Shown here: positions 18,048 through 27,269 of the stretch, piece after piece
Numbering within the stretch: position 1 is the first letter of the stretch
Layout: every line of letters starts with the position of its first letter
Assembly (NCBI GenBank): GCA_910580235.1
Contig: CAJTVU010000010.1
Location: forward strand, 1 to 59,779
Source: an uncultured Dorea sp.
Lineage (GTDB): Bacteria > Bacillota > Clostridia > Lachnospirales > Lachnospiraceae
Length of the DNA: 59,779 nt
Reading direction: 5' to 3'
The notes under the pieces: model-generated
Told to the model about the DNA's origin: nothing
Databases searched by the model: none
What the model saw: the letters and a program-made list of their open reading frames with translations, nothing else
Made by a program: the position numbers and the translations under genes

Positions 18048-18383
18048 ATGCGGACAAGGCAGGAGGCAATAAAATATTGCCACTCATTTAATAATGTATA
18101 TGAAGATTATCCTTTTCGCGATGATAATTGGTGTGTCATGCGCCATAAGGGAAACAAGAAGACATTTGCCCTTATCTATGACAGGGATGGATATATATGG
18201 ATAAATGTGAAGTGTGACCCGCAGTGGAGGGACTTCTGGAGAAATGCTTTTGCAGCTGTCGTGCCTGCATACCATATGAACAAGACACATTGGAATTCTA
18301 TTATATTGGACGGATCTGTCCCGGTTAAGGATATTCAGAGGATGATCGCGGAAAGCTATGATTTGACGGAAGGAAAGAAATAA
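18048..18383 (+). CDS. MmcQ/YjbR family protein
   Basis: A 111-aa protein of the YjbR/MmcQ family (CyaY-like fold, possible DNA-binding, function unresolved). Typical features are MRTRQEAIKYCHSF at the start and KTFALIYDRDGYIWINVKCDP, with a C-terminal helix VKDIQRMIAESYDLT. The frame opens at GTG 18027, but ATG 18048 with GGAGGG upstream matches family starts. Confidence 0.85.
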   Translation: MRTRQEAIKYCHSFNNVYEDYPFRDDNWCVMRHKGNKKTFALIYDRDGYIWINVKCDPQWRDFWRNAFAAVVPAYHMNKTHWNSIILDGSVPVKDIQRMIAESYDLTEGKK

Positions 18384-18434
18384 TAAGGGCATAATATAAG
18401 GTATAAGATCAAATTAAGAAGATGAGGACAGTGT

Positions 18435-19775
18435 ATGCAGAAAGCAGGAAAGCTTAGGCATCGGCATATAACGTCGTTCCAAGTGATTATTTTAGGGTTT
18501 TTATCTGTTATCCTTCTGGGAAGCGTGCTTTTGATGCTTCCGATCGCCAGCCGCACCGGCGACGGCACGCCTTTTTTAGAAGCGTTGTTTACTGCGACGT
18601 CTGCAGTCTGTGTGACGGGGCTGGTCGTTCACGATACGGCGACATATTGGTCGTTGTTTGGGCAAGGGGTTATCTTGCTGTTGATACAGATCGGCGGTAT
18701 GGGGATCGTCACCGTTGCAGTCTCAGTTGTCGCTATTTCCGGGCGAAGGATTGGGCTGATGCAGCGAGGCACGATGCAGGAGGCGATTGCAGCCCCCAGT
18801 GTGGGCGGTATCGTGCGGAGGACAAAATTTATTGTTAGAACGGCGATTCTTATTGAGGTTATCGGCGCGGCTGTTCTGGCTCCAGTCTTTTGTAAAGATT
18901 TCGGATTGCTAAAAGGAGTGTGGTATGCATTGTTCCATTCTGTCTCTGCTTTCTGTAATGCAGGATTTGACTTGATGGGCATAAGAGAGCCGTTTTCTTC
19001 ATTGACGTCTTATCCAGCGCAGCCGATCGTGAATGTTACGATTATGGCGCTGATTATTATAGGTGGTATTGGCTTTCTCACCTGGGAGGACATAAAGACG
19101 AATAAATGGCATTGGAAGAAATATCGGATGCAGAGCAAAGCGATTTTTGTAGTGACAGGAGCTTTGATCGTGCTTCCGGCGATATATTTTTTCATTTTTG
19201 AGCTCTCACAGATGCCCTTTGCCGAGAGAGCGTGGGCTTCGCTGTTCCAGTCTGTCACGCCGAGAACGGCCGGCTTTAACACCGCAGACTTAACATTGCT
19301 CAGCGAGGCCGGACAAATGCTTATAATCGTGCTAATGATGATAGGCGGGTCTCCGGGCTCTACTGCAGGGGGGATGAAGACGACTACAGTTGCCGTCCTC
19401 GTCTCATTGGCATTGTCCGTATTCCGAAAAAGAGAGCACGCGCACTTTTTGAAGAGGCGGATCCCGGATGCTGCGATAAAAAATGCAGCCACTATTTTTC
19501 TGATGTACATTACTTTATTCGTTGTCGGAAGCATGGTCATCAGCAGCATAGAGGATATCCCCATGATAACAGTCTTGTTCGAGACGGCGTCGGCGATCGG
19601 CACGGTAGGCCTGTCTCTTGGGATAACGCCTGAACTTGGGAGCGTCTCGCATATAATTTTAATCTGTTTGATGTTCCTGGGGAGAGTCGGCGGCCTGACG
19701 TTGATATTTGCCGCGCTGTCTGAAAGAAAGCCGAACGGCTCAGAATATCCGCAGGAGAAGATAATCGTCGGTTAA
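18435..19775 (+). CDS. ktrB: Potassium uptake channel subunit KtrB/TrkH
   Basis: A 446-aa membrane protein with four M1-P-M2 repeats. The four selectivity-filter loops are visible: AVCVTGL, AFCNAGF, PRTAGF and AIGTVGL. Each has its central glycine. The length fits KtrB better than proteobacterial TrkH. It is followed after 11 bases by the RCK partner, giving a complete KtrAB system for K+ import (Na+-coupled in some relatives). Confidence 0.95.
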   Translation: MQKAGKLRHRHITSFQVIILGFLSVILLGSVLLMLPIASRTGDGTPFLEALFTATSAVCVTGLVVHDTATYWSLFGQGVILLLIQIGGMGIVTVAVSVVAISGRRIGLMQRGTMQEAIAAPSVGGIVRRTKFIVRTAILIEVIGAAVLAPVFCKDFGLLKGVWYALFHSVSAFCNAGFDLMGIREPFSSLTSYPAQPIVNVTIMALIIIGGIGFLTWEDIKTNKWHWKKYRMQSKAIFVVTGALIVLPAIYFFIFELSQMPFAERAWASLFQSVTPRTAGFNTADLTLLSEAGQMLIIVLMMIGGSPGSTAGGMKTTTVAVLVSLALSVFRKREHAHFLKRRIPDAAIKNAATIFLMYITLFVVGSMVISSIEDIPMITVLFETASAIGTVGLSLGITPELGSVSHIILICLMFLGRVGGLTLIFAALSERKPNGSEYPQEKIIVG

Positions 19776-19786
19776 GGAGGGAAAAT

Positions 19787-20437
19787 ATGAAATCTATTTT
19801 GGTTATCGGCCTTGGAAGATTCGGACGGCATGTTGCTATGAAGCTAGAAGAGATGCACCATCAGGTGATGGCGGTAGATAAAGAAGAGCGCCGTGTTGAC
19901 ACGGTGATGCCTTTTGTGACGAACGCACAGATTGGTGATGCGGCTAATGAGGATTTTTTACGTTCGCTCGGAGTCAGGAATTTTGATGTGTGCATCGTAG
20001 CGATCGGCGACGATTTTCAAAATTCACTGGAAGCGACTTCGCTGCTCAAAGAGCTTGGGGCCAAGATGGTAGTGTCCCGCGCTGCCAGAGACGTGCAGGC
20101 AAAATTTTTATTGCGTAACGGTGCGGACGAGGTCGTCTACCCCGAAAAGCAGCTTGCCAATTGGACGGCGATCCGCTACAGTGCGGATCACATTCTTGAT
20201 TATATAGAGCTGGATGAAGAACATGCGATTTTTGAAATGTCGATACCGAAGGGATGGACAGAAAAAACAATCGGCCAGCTGGATATACGGAATAAATACA
20301 ATATCAATATTATGGCGCTTAAAACGAACGGTGTAATGAATCTGAAGATAAGCGCAGACACGTGTCTGCCGGAAGACAGTACGATGCTCGTGCTTGGGGA
20401 TATAAAGCATATCCAAAAATGTTTCCATACGAAATAA
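19787..20437 (+). CDS. ktrA: Potassium uptake regulatory subunit KtrA/TrkA (RCK)
   Basis: A 216-aa cytoplasmic protein with one RCK-N Rossmann domain (VIGLGRFGRHVA, acidic end MAVDKEE) that binds ATP/ADP or NAD(H), and an RCK-C domain from about residue 140. Single-RCK length matches KtrA, the octameric gating ring of KtrB. AAGGAGG precedes ATG. Confidence 0.95.
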   Translation: MKSILVIGLGRFGRHVAMKLEEMHHQVMAVDKEERRVDTVMPFVTNAQIGDAANEDFLRSLGVRNFDVCIVAIGDDFQNSLEATSLLKELGAKMVVSRAARDVQAKFLLRNGADEVVYPEKQLANWTAIRYSADHILDYIELDEEHAIFEMSIPKGWTEKTIGQLDIRNKYNINIMALKTNGVMNLKISADTCLPEDSTMLVLGDIKHIQKCFHTK

Positions 20438-20514
20438 GGATCTCATTCGGAATAATGTCTGAACGAGCGGGAGACAATGGATATTAGATGTATTTTATAT
20501 AGGGAGGATCTTAC

Positions 20515-21408
20515 ATGTACGACATAATTATTATCGGCGCGGGGCCGGCCGGTATTAGCGCGGCCATTTATGGGAAGAGCAGGGGCAAGAATGTGTTAGT
20601 GCTGGAAAAGAAGCAAGTGGGCGGCCTGATCGGGACCGTATCTACAGTTACGCACTATACAGCGATCGTGCAAGGGGAATCTGGCAGTACGTTCGCTGAA
20701 CGGATGAAAGAGCAGGCTCTTGGCGCCGGTGTGGAGATCCGCTATGAGAATGTGGCTGAGACAAGACTTACAGGGGAGGTCAAGAAAGTGGCCACAGATA
20801 AAGGAAGCTATGAATCTAAAGCTTTAATTCTGGCGAACGGCGGTTCTGGGCGTATGCTGGGCATTCCAGGGGAAAATTTAAGAGGCGTCAGGCTAAATGC
20901 GCCGAAAGACGGCCCGGATTATAAAGGGAAGAGCGTCTATGTGATCGGCGGAGCGGACGGTGCGGTAAAGGAGGCTCTTTATCTGACTGAGATAGCGAGA
21001 GAGGTGACGATCGTATGTGTGGAAGATGAGCTTGCATGTATACAGGAATTCAGAGATAAGGCCGCTGCCTGTCATAATATTAAGATTATTCCCCATGCAA
21101 GCCTTACTGCAGTATATGGAAGCGAAGCGGTGGAAGAGCTTGAGATTACAGATAACAGGACAGGGAAGAAGCAGATCATAAAGGACACAGGGTGCGGGAT
21201 ATTTGTGTATGCAGGCATCGTTCCGAACACGCAGATGTACACAGAATTGAAGCTGGATGGCGGCTATATTCCGGTCGACAGCTCTATGCAGACAGAAATA
21301 CCGGGAGTATTTGCGGCAGGAGATATCTGTGCGAAAAAAGTAAGACAGGTGGCGACGGCGGTAGCCGACGGCGCGATCGCGGGCATCCAGGCGGCGGCAA
21401 TGTGTTAG
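20515..21408 (+). CDS. Thioredoxin-reductase-like FAD protein lacking CxxC
   Basis: This 297-aa protein is a two-domain pyridine-nucleotide-disulfide oxidoreductase of TrxR size. FAD binding: IIGAGPAGISAAIYG. NAD(P) domain: YVIGGADGAVKEAL. C-terminal FAD motif: PGVFAAGDIC. The region that carries CATC in thioredoxin reductase reads RLNAPKDGPDYKG here, with no cysteines, so dithiol exchange is not expected. It could be a ferredoxin/flavodoxin-NAD(P)H reductase or another flavin reductase. It stands 77 bases after ktrA, with AGGGAGG before ATG. Confidence 0.88.
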   Translation: MYDIIIIGAGPAGISAAIYGKSRGKNVLVLEKKQVGGLIGTVSTVTHYTAIVQGESGSTFAERMKEQALGAGVEIRYENVAETRLTGEVKKVATDKGSYESKALILANGGSGRMLGIPGENLRGVRLNAPKDGPDYKGKSVYVIGGADGAVKEALYLTEIAREVTIVCVEDELACIQEFRDKAAACHNIKIIPHASLTAVYGSEAVEELEITDNRTGKKQIIKDTGCGIFVYAGIVPNTQMYTELKLDGGYIPVDSSMQTEIPGVFAAGDICAKKVRQVATAVADGAIAGIQAAAMC

Positions 21409-21440
21409 GATTATAATAGTGGCCGTTTTGCTATTCGGAC

Positions 21441-21469
21441 TTGTTTTTCTTCTCAGTTGTAGATATAAT
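21441..21469 (+). promoter_or_regulatory. Promoter of chemoreceptor gene
   Basis: TTGTTT, a 17-base spacer and TATAAT lie 84 bases before the chemoreceptor start. It is sigma-A type, with no flagellar-sigma motif. Confidence 0.55.
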
Positions 21470-21552
21470 GGAAATATATTACTATACGCTTTATTTGCAG
21501 ATCAGGAAGAGCAATTGGACATAGAGAGAATAGTTTTAGGAGGAGCAGGGGT

Positions 21553-23559
21553 ATGAAACAAAAGAAGAAAGAAAAAGATGTCCGGTCTGACGCGGCGAAG
21601 CGTGGATGGGGCATAACAGGGAAGCTGGCGTCGGCTATCGTCGTAAGCGTAGTGATTGCGGTAGCCATTATGTTTGCCGTGGTCTACTTTCGGATGTCCA
21701 GCGCGCTGCTGGACAAGAGCGAGCATCTTCTGCAGACGACTACGGAACGGACGCTGCAAGAGACAAGAGCCTGGATGAACAGCACTCTGACCATGCTGGA
21801 GGCGCAGAGAGATACTGTCCAGTACGAAGACATGGATGTTCCCGCTATGATGGATTATATCAAGCACACGGTGGGGCAGAGCGACGCCTATCCTGCCGGT
21901 ATGTATGTAGCGCTGACAGATGGATCGCTGTATCATGCTTCTTTCGTGCCGGGGCCGGACTACGATGCGACTTCCAAGAGCTGGTATCAGGACGGCCTGA
22001 AGTCGGACGCTCTCATATTAGGAGATGTGTATTTTGATGAAGACAGCCAGTCCTATGTAGTGGGCGCCTCCGGGGCGCTCAAGACGGGGGATGGCGCAGT
22101 GCGGGGCGTAGTTGCGGCAGACGTCTATCTGGATTCCATCTCTAAGATCGTCAGCGAAGTCCAGATTGAGGACACCGGCGGCATCTTTTTGGTGGACGTC
22201 CGTACAGGGACGATCATCGGCCACAAGGACGAGTCCATTACCGGAAAGAGCTTAAGCGAGCTTTCTGAAGGTATGTATGCTTACGCGAACCAGCAGATCA
22301 GCAGCGGGAGCACAGGGCTTTCTCTCCATGAAGATACATATATCCAGGTAGAGCCCGTCCCGGGCAGCGATTGGGTGGCGGTAGCGTATGTCTCCCAGGC
22401 AGAGGTGCTGCAGGAGCTGCGCCAGCTCACTATCAATATGCTGGTCGTAGCAGTTCTGGCCGTACTGATACTTATCCTGCTGGTAGTAGTCCAGGTTCGA
22501 AGGGTCATCGGGCGCCCGGTCAAAGAGCTGAGCCTTGTGGCTACCCGGATTGCCGAGGGAGAGCTGGATCAGTCTATCCAGTACCATTCCAGAGACGAGC
22601 TGGGCGTATTGGCTCACAACTTCAATGAAGTGACCCTCCGGCTCAGGGAATACGTGACCTATATCAACGAGATTTCGGAAGTGCTGCTGGAGATTGCAAA
22701 AGGGAATCTGACGTTCAAGCTGCAAAATGAGTATACGGGTGAATTTGAGAAGATTAAGACGGCTTTGGATGAGATCTCGTACTCCTTGAACAATACTATG
22801 GGACAGCTGCGCGCTGCGTCCAGAGATGTAGCTGCCGGCGCGGAGCAGGTTTCTGACGGAGCGACTACGCTCTCACAGGGATCCACAGAGCAGGCGGCCA
22901 AAGTGGAAGCGCTTGCCGGGCACATTACTGCCGTGTCTGACAGCGTACATAAGGTTGCCCAGGGAGCCCAGGAGGCCAGCCGTATCTCGCAGCAGGTCAA
23001 GGGCGGTCTTTTGGCCAGCAATGATAAGATGAAGAATATGACGGTGGTGATCCAGCGGATAAGCGACAGATCCACAGAGATACATAAGATCGTCAAGACG
23101 ATAGAGGACATTGCGTTCCAGACAAATATCCTCGCTTTGAACGCTGCTGTGGAGGCCGCCCGTGCAGGTACTGCGGGCAAGGGATTCGCGGTCGTTGCAG
23201 ATGAGGTACGCGCGCTGGCAGGAAAATCTTCCGAGGCAGCGCAGGAGACTACGGTCCTTCTGCGTCAGACGGTGGATTCTATGGGCGAAGGCGTGCAGTC
23301 GGCGCAGGATACTGCAGACTCTATGCTGGCCGTAGTGGCTCAGGCAGATGAGATGAGCAAGCTGATCGACGAGATTGCGGAATATACGAAGCAGCAGGAT
23401 GGGGATGCGGATGAGATCAATGTAGGGATTGAGCAGATTTCTACAGTTGTCCAGACGAATGTCGCCACAGCAGAGGAGAGCGCGGCCACCAGCGAGGAGC
23501 TGTCCGGCCAGGCCGCTATGCTGCGGGAGCTGGTGTCCGGGTTCCGGCTGCGGGATTAA
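21553..23559 (+). CDS. Methyl-accepting chemotaxis protein (dCache type)
   Basis: A 668-aa transmembrane chemoreceptor. TM1 spans about residues 20-45 and is followed by an extracellular dCache-like sensor (WYQDGLKSDA, GDVYFDEDSQSYVVGASG). TM2 is near 290-312, then HAMP, then a cytoplasmic coiled-coil with the strictly conserved hairpin tip (IAFQTNILALNAAVEAARAG). A strong AGGAGGAG ribosome binding site precedes ATG. No che genes lie beside it. The sensor would report small extracellular ligands, identity unknown. Confidence 0.95.
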   Translation: MKQKKKEKDVRSDAAKRGWGITGKLASAIVVSVVIAVAIMFAVVYFRMSSALLDKSEHLLQTTTERTLQETRAWMNSTLTMLEAQRDTVQYEDMDVPAMMDYIKHTVGQSDAYPAGMYVALTDGSLYHASFVPGPDYDATSKSWYQDGLKSDALILGDVYFDEDSQSYVVGASGALKTGDGAVRGVVAADVYLDSISKIVSEVQIEDTGGIFLVDVRTGTIIGHKDESITGKSLSELSEGMYAYANQQISSGSTGLSLHEDTYIQVEPVPGSDWVAVAYVSQAEVLQELRQLTINMLVVAVLAVLILILLVVVQVRRVIGRPVKELSLVATRIAEGELDQSIQYHSRDELGVLAHNFNEVTLRLREYVTYINEISEVLLEIAKGNLTFKLQNEYTGEFEKIKTALDEISYSLNNTMGQLRAASRDVAAGAEQVSDGATTLSQGSTEQAAKVEALAGHITAVSDSVHKVAQGAQEASRISQQVKGGLLASNDKMKNMTVVIQRISDRSTEIHKIVKTIEDIAFQTNILALNAAVEAARAGTAGKGFAVVADEVRALAGKSSEAAQETTVLLRQTVDSMGEGVQSAQDTADSMLAVVAQADEMSKLIDEIAEYTKQQDGDADEINVGIEQISTVVQTNVATAEESAATSEELSGQAAMLRELVSGFRLRD

Positions 23560-23600
23560 TAAAGCGGCTCTATGCACAGCTGCAGCTATATTTTTATTAT

Positions 23601-23624
23601 CCGTCTCTTTATACACTGAGGGTA
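23601..23624 (+). repeat. Degenerate copy of the 28-bp repeat
   Basis: CCGTCTCTTT followed by an exact TACACTGAGGGTA (23612-23624). It lies 41 bases after the chemoreceptor stop, on the same strand, and before the terminator. Confidence 0.6.
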
Positions 23625-23633
23625 CAGAAACAG

Positions 23634-23670
23634 ATCGGAGCAAGCGATGCGACGCTTGCTCCGATTTTTT
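23634..23670 (+). terminator. Strong intrinsic terminator of the chemoreceptor gene
   Basis: Perfect 13-bp stem ATCGGAGCAAGCG / CGCTTGCTCCGAT, six-base loop, followed by a run of six T. Confidence 0.93.
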
Positions 23671-23688
23671 AAATCCATCATCATTCAG

Positions 23689-24129
23689 TTATATAGTAGT
23701 GTCCAGGCCTTGTGGATAGCTGTCCAAAATACTGGTGTCGAAAGGCTTTCCCCAGTCCCAGCCAGGGTCGTGGCTGTGGACGAATTCACCCAAGCGGGCG
23801 GCTTCTTTGTGGAATATATCGTTTAACGTCCATGATGCGCTCAATCGTTTTTCCGGCGCAAGGGACATCGTGTAATTTCGGATGAACGTGCTGATATCTT
23901 CTCCATCGCTTACTCCATAGCCGTTCTTCATGTGGTCGAAAGCGATCTGCCGTACCTGTTTTGTCACATCTTCGTCCACGGGAACGATCTTCCGGTAATC
24001 GCCCGCGTTATTCAGGCTCATACCAGGCGTGCCATAAGGATTGACATGGGGCCCTGCCTGCGCCTTCTGGCCGGATCGGCTTACGATCCGCTGCTGCTGT
24101 TGGCTCTGCACCATCTGCTGGATTGTCAT
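23689..24129 (-). CDS. Unrecognised 146-aa protein, candidate sigma-D regulon member
   Basis: I do not recognise the family. The N terminus is Gln-rich (TIQQMVQSQQQQR) and lacks a signal peptide or membrane segment. The C-terminal half is a compact, Trp-containing segment (SASWTLNDIFHKE, HDPGWDWGKPFD). AAAGGAGG precedes ATG. A well-formed FliA/SigD-type promoter lies 57 bases upstream, so a role in motility or surface structures is inferred, not shown. It is transcribed convergently with the chemoreceptor gene. Confidence 0.75.
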   Translation of the reverse strand: MTIQQMVQSQQQQRIVSRSGQKAQAGPHVNPYGTPGMSLNNAGDYRKIVPVDEDVTKQVRQIAFDHMKNGYGVSDGEDISTFIRNYTMSLAPEKRLSASWTLNDIFHKEAARLGEFVHSHDPGWDWGKPFDTSILDSYPQGLDTTI

Positions 24130-24185
24130 GTGGCGGCCTCCTTTCTTTATACTGAAAATAAAAGAACCTATACTACTTTATTTCT

Positions 24186-24211
24186 ATATCGGTAAATCGT
24201 GGGAAAAGTTA
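24186..24211 (-). promoter_or_regulatory. Candidate sigma-D (FliA-type) promoter
   Basis: On the minus strand: TAACTTTT, 10 bases, ACCGATAT. This is close to the known TAAAGTTT...GCCGATAT consensus of motility sigma factors and sits upstream of the 146-aa protein gene. Confidence 0.5.
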
Positions 24212-24331
24212 AGAGCAGCCTTATTTTTTCCAACAGAAAGGTTATCTGAACAGTCTTGATTTTGGCATTGTCCTGTTTTAAAATAAACCTATATTGCAAA
24301 ATATCTAAGAGCGAGACAGGGAGGCAGTTGT

Positions 24332-24694
24332 ATGCAAAAACGTATTTTAGTAGTGGATGATGACTCGATGAATCTAGTAAGGACAAAGATGATTCTGGGG
24401 AAGTATTACGATGTGCTTTTTGCAGAATCAGGAGAGGAAGCGCTTGACAAGCTTAAGAAAGAGAAGATAGATCTGGTACTTCTTGATATTGCTATGCCGA
24501 AGATGAGCGGTATCGAGACGCTTGAGCGTATGAGGAAGGACTCTGTTGAGACTCCTGTGATCTTCCTGACGGCGTCGGGAGATGAGGAGGATGTATTGGA
24601 TGCGATCAGGCTGAAAGCAGTCAATTACTTAAAGAAGCCGTTCCGCCCAGAGGAGCTGATGAAACGAGTCGCACAGGAGCTTCAGAAACAATGA
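24332..24694 (+). CDS. Single-domain response regulator
   Basis: A 120-aa stand-alone receiver (CheY-like) with acidic pocket VVDDDSMN, phospho-acceptor Asp near residue 52 in LVLLDIAMPKMSG, FLTAS and the conserved Lys in KKPFRPEEL. There is no output domain. It overlaps the following hybrid kinase by four bases (ATGA), so both are made together and probably share phosphate. A TTGATT-17-TAAAAT promoter-like pair lies about 40-70 bases upstream. Confidence 0.93.
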   Translation: MQKRILVVDDDSMNLVRTKMILGKYYDVLFAESGEEALDKLKKEKIDLVLLDIAMPKMSGIETLERMRKDSVETPVIFLTASGDEEDVLDAIRLKAVNYLKKPFRPEELMKRVAQELQKQ

Positions 24695-27171
24695 GAGCGG
24701 AAGAGAAGACAAGCAGGCATCTATTGCTGGCTGTCATCGTTACAGTGTTCAGCACAATGCTGATTTTAGTCACGGTGCTGATATCATGGGAGCTTTGGGT
24801 GATCCCTCTGATTATGGTCGGCAGCATCAGCGTGTGGCTTTTGCATATTACGAGAGCCGGGTCGGACATATTTTATGAAAATCTGTGCGCCGCGCTGCTG
24901 TTAGCCGAATTCTTTTTCTTTGGCGTACATAAAGACAGTCTTTTTGAAATGCCGGCTGTGGCATGTATCATGACCCTTACTTTATTCATGTTGAACAGAA
25001 AGTGGATGCTGCATACGATCGTAGCGCTGTATATGCTGGAGCTGCTTTATCATATCCTGATCCTCCGTACCATCACTTATAACATGGAGGTGTGGGACAC
25101 GTTCCGCCTGGCGTTCGGGCTTATAATAATCCTGGGGGGAGCGGCGCTTGGGAGGTACTGGATCAACAGGCGCAAGACACAGAGGGCATGGTATGAGAAT
25201 ATGTTCGCAGAGCTGGAGAAGATGGGAAAGCAAAATGCCGTCTTCCTCTCAAATGTATCACATGAGCTTCGGACGCCTATCAATATGGTGATCGGGATTA
25301 GCGAAGTCATGCTCGGCAAGGACATTTCCCCAGAGATGAGGGCAGATATGCTGTCTATAAAGACAGCAGGAAAACGCTTGTCCAACCAGATCAATAATAT
25401 GCTTGACTACACAGAGATCGTTGAAGGTACGCTGACCTCGATAAAGGAAGAATATATGATCACTTCGGTACTGAATGATGTGCTTACTATGGCGACGATG
25501 CAGAGCAACAGGCATCATCTGGAGCTGGTATTCGACATCGATCCGAAAGTGCCGGCGATCCTTATCGGAGATGCTGAGAAGATCTCCCATGTACTTAAAA
25601 TACTCGTAGAGAATTCGCTCAAGTTTACGGAAGAAGGCGGTATTAATGTCCGCATTGGATATCGGCGGGAGAGCTATGGAGTGAATCTGATTATAGATAT
25701 ACGTGATACCGGTATTGGCATGACGGATTCTCAGCTTATGCAGGTGTATGATGACTTCTACCAGGCAGATTCCGGAAGCAGCCGTTTTGCGGGAGGCCTT
25801 GGGCTTGGGCTTCCGATCGCTCGGGGGCTTTTAGACGCTATGGGCGGGTTTATCCACTTTGACAGCAATGAGCAGAAGGGCTTGCACGCCCATATCGTAA
25901 TCCCGCAGGGCCTGGTGGATGAGAGGCCATGTATCGTGCTTCCTAATGCGGACCAGCTTTGCGTTGCGTGCTATTTCAGGCCTGAGAAGTACAGCTGTGA
26001 TGAAGTGCGGGCGTATTATGACGGGCTGATACTGAATTTAGTAGAAGGCCTTGGCATTGAGGGCTACCAGGCTCATAATTTTGAAGGGCTGCTCAAATTG
26101 CAGCGCAATCATAAGCTGACGCATGTGTTTATCACACAGGCTGAATATGGAGAGAATCAAGAATATTATGAAAAAATGGCGGATCAGCTCCACGTTGTTA
26201 TTATTGCGGAACAGGATTATGACCCGGACGACAGGGCAGGAAGGCTGCTTATGATCCGTAAGCCGTTTTCTGCTCTTTCTGTTGCGAACTTGTTGAGCAG
26301 AGAGACGGGGGAGAACGGGCTGGAAGAAGCACAGGACGCAGGGCGCAGGCCGTTTACCTGTGTGGGAGCCCGGGCGTTGGCTGTGGATGATGAAGAGATG
26401 AACCTTGTAGTCGCGAAAGGAGTCCTGGGGAGCTACGGGATGCAGGTAGATACCTGCTTAAGCGGAAGAGAAGCGGTGGAGCGATGTAACAGCGCTTCCT
26501 ATGATATTATCTTCCTGGATCATATGATGCCGGGAGTTGACGGTGTGGAGACACTGAGGCGGATCCGTGAGCTTAATAATGAAATATATCGGGATCTTCC
26601 GGTGGTCGCTCTGACTGCCAACACTGTCAGCGGTGCAAGAGAGATGTTCCGGAACGAGGGATTCACAGAGTTCGTACCGAAGCCGATTGAACGTGCCGTT
26701 CTGGAACGAGTACTGCGAAAGGTGCTGCCTAAGCATTTTATCCAATATGGCGCAGAGCCGGCAGAGCAGGAGAGGGCTGTAGAAGACGAGGGACAGAAGC
26801 CTGCGGAGCAAGAGCCCTCTTCCTGTTATGGCCGGCTTGTGCAGGCTGGCATTAACGTGGAGACAGGGCTTGATTATTGTAGCGGGGAAGAAGAGTTTTA
26901 TATGGAGATGTTGCGTATGTTCCGTGATCAGGGAACAGAGAAAAGGAATGAGATCATTTCCCTGTATGAGAGCGCCAGCTGGGCGGACTATGCGGTGAAA
27001 GTACATGCGCTCAAGAGCACGGCGCTGACGATCGGCGCAGAAGAGCTTTCCGCACATGCAAAAGAGCTGGAGCTGGCGGGGAAGAGAGGAGACGTGGGAT
27101 ATATCCGGGAGAACCATCCCATCCTGCTGCGTATGCATGAAGAGGTCTGCGATAGTATTGCCGGAGTATAG
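24691..27171 (+). CDS. Membrane hybrid histidine kinase with REC and Hpt domains
   Basis: This 826-aa multi-step phosphorelay kinase starts with about five to six hydrophobic segments (residues 10-160). Next are a HisKA domain with His near 191 (SNVSHELRTP) and a HATPase domain (N box VENSLKF, DTGIGMT, GLGLGLP). A degenerate receiver-like insert follows. Then comes a true receiver (AVDDEEMN, Asp near 610 in FLDHMMPGVDG). It ends in an Hpt domain with His near 772 (VHALKSTALTIGA). The His-Asp-His chain is complete; the final Asp could be in the upstream single receiver. Confidence 0.93.
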   Translation: MRAEEKTSRHLLLAVIVTVFSTMLILVTVLISWELWVIPLIMVGSISVWLLHITRAGSDIFYENLCAALLLAEFFFFGVHKDSLFEMPAVACIMTLTLFMLNRKWMLHTIVALYMLELLYHILILRTITYNMEVWDTFRLAFGLIIILGGAALGRYWINRRKTQRAWYENMFAELEKMGKQNAVFLSNVSHELRTPINMVIGISEVMLGKDISPEMRADMLSIKTAGKRLSNQINNMLDYTEIVEGTLTSIKEEYMITSVLNDVLTMATMQSNRHHLELVFDIDPKVPAILIGDAEKISHVLKILVENSLKFTEEGGINVRIGYRRESYGVNLIIDIRDTGIGMTDSQLMQVYDDFYQADSGSSRFAGGLGLGLPIARGLLDAMGGFIHFDSNEQKGLHAHIVIPQGLVDERPCIVLPNADQLCVACYFRPEKYSCDEVRAYYDGLILNLVEGLGIEGYQAHNFEGLLKLQRNHKLTHVFITQAEYGENQEYYEKMADQLHVVIIAEQDYDPDDRAGRLLMIRKPFSALSVANLLSRETGENGLEEAQDAGRRPFTCVGARALAVDDEEMNLVVAKGVLGSYGMQVDTCLSGREAVERCNSASYDIIFLDHMMPGVDGVETLRRIRELNNEIYRDLPVVALTANTVSGAREMFRNEGFTEFVPKPIERAVLERVLRKVLPKHFIQYGAEPAEQERAVEDEGQKPAEQEPSSCYGRLVQAGINVETGLDYCSGEEEFYMEMLRMFRDQGTEKRNEIISLYESASWADYAVKVHALKSTALTIGAEELSAHAKELELAGKRGDVGYIRENHPILLRMHEEVCDSIAGV

Positions 27172-27230
27172 GGACTGTCGGCGTCTTTTGTGAGAACGGC
27201 CATGTTGCCTTCAGCTTACAAGCGTATGCG

Positions 27231-27250
27231 CCCTTGTAGGCCGAGGGTAG
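27231..27250 (+). repeat. Degenerate copy of the 28-bp repeat
   Basis: CCCTTGTAGGCCGAGGGTAG matches the CCCTTGTACACTGAGGGTAG core with three differences. It lies 59 bases after the hybrid kinase stop, on the same strand, and immediately before the next gene's ribosome binding site. Confidence 0.5.
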
Positions 27251-27269
27251 GAGAGGAGGAGGCAATCGC

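Noticed and set aside
20515..21408. Thioredoxin reductase trxB
   Set aside because: No CxxC motif in the NAD(P) domain and no thioredoxin gene adjacent.
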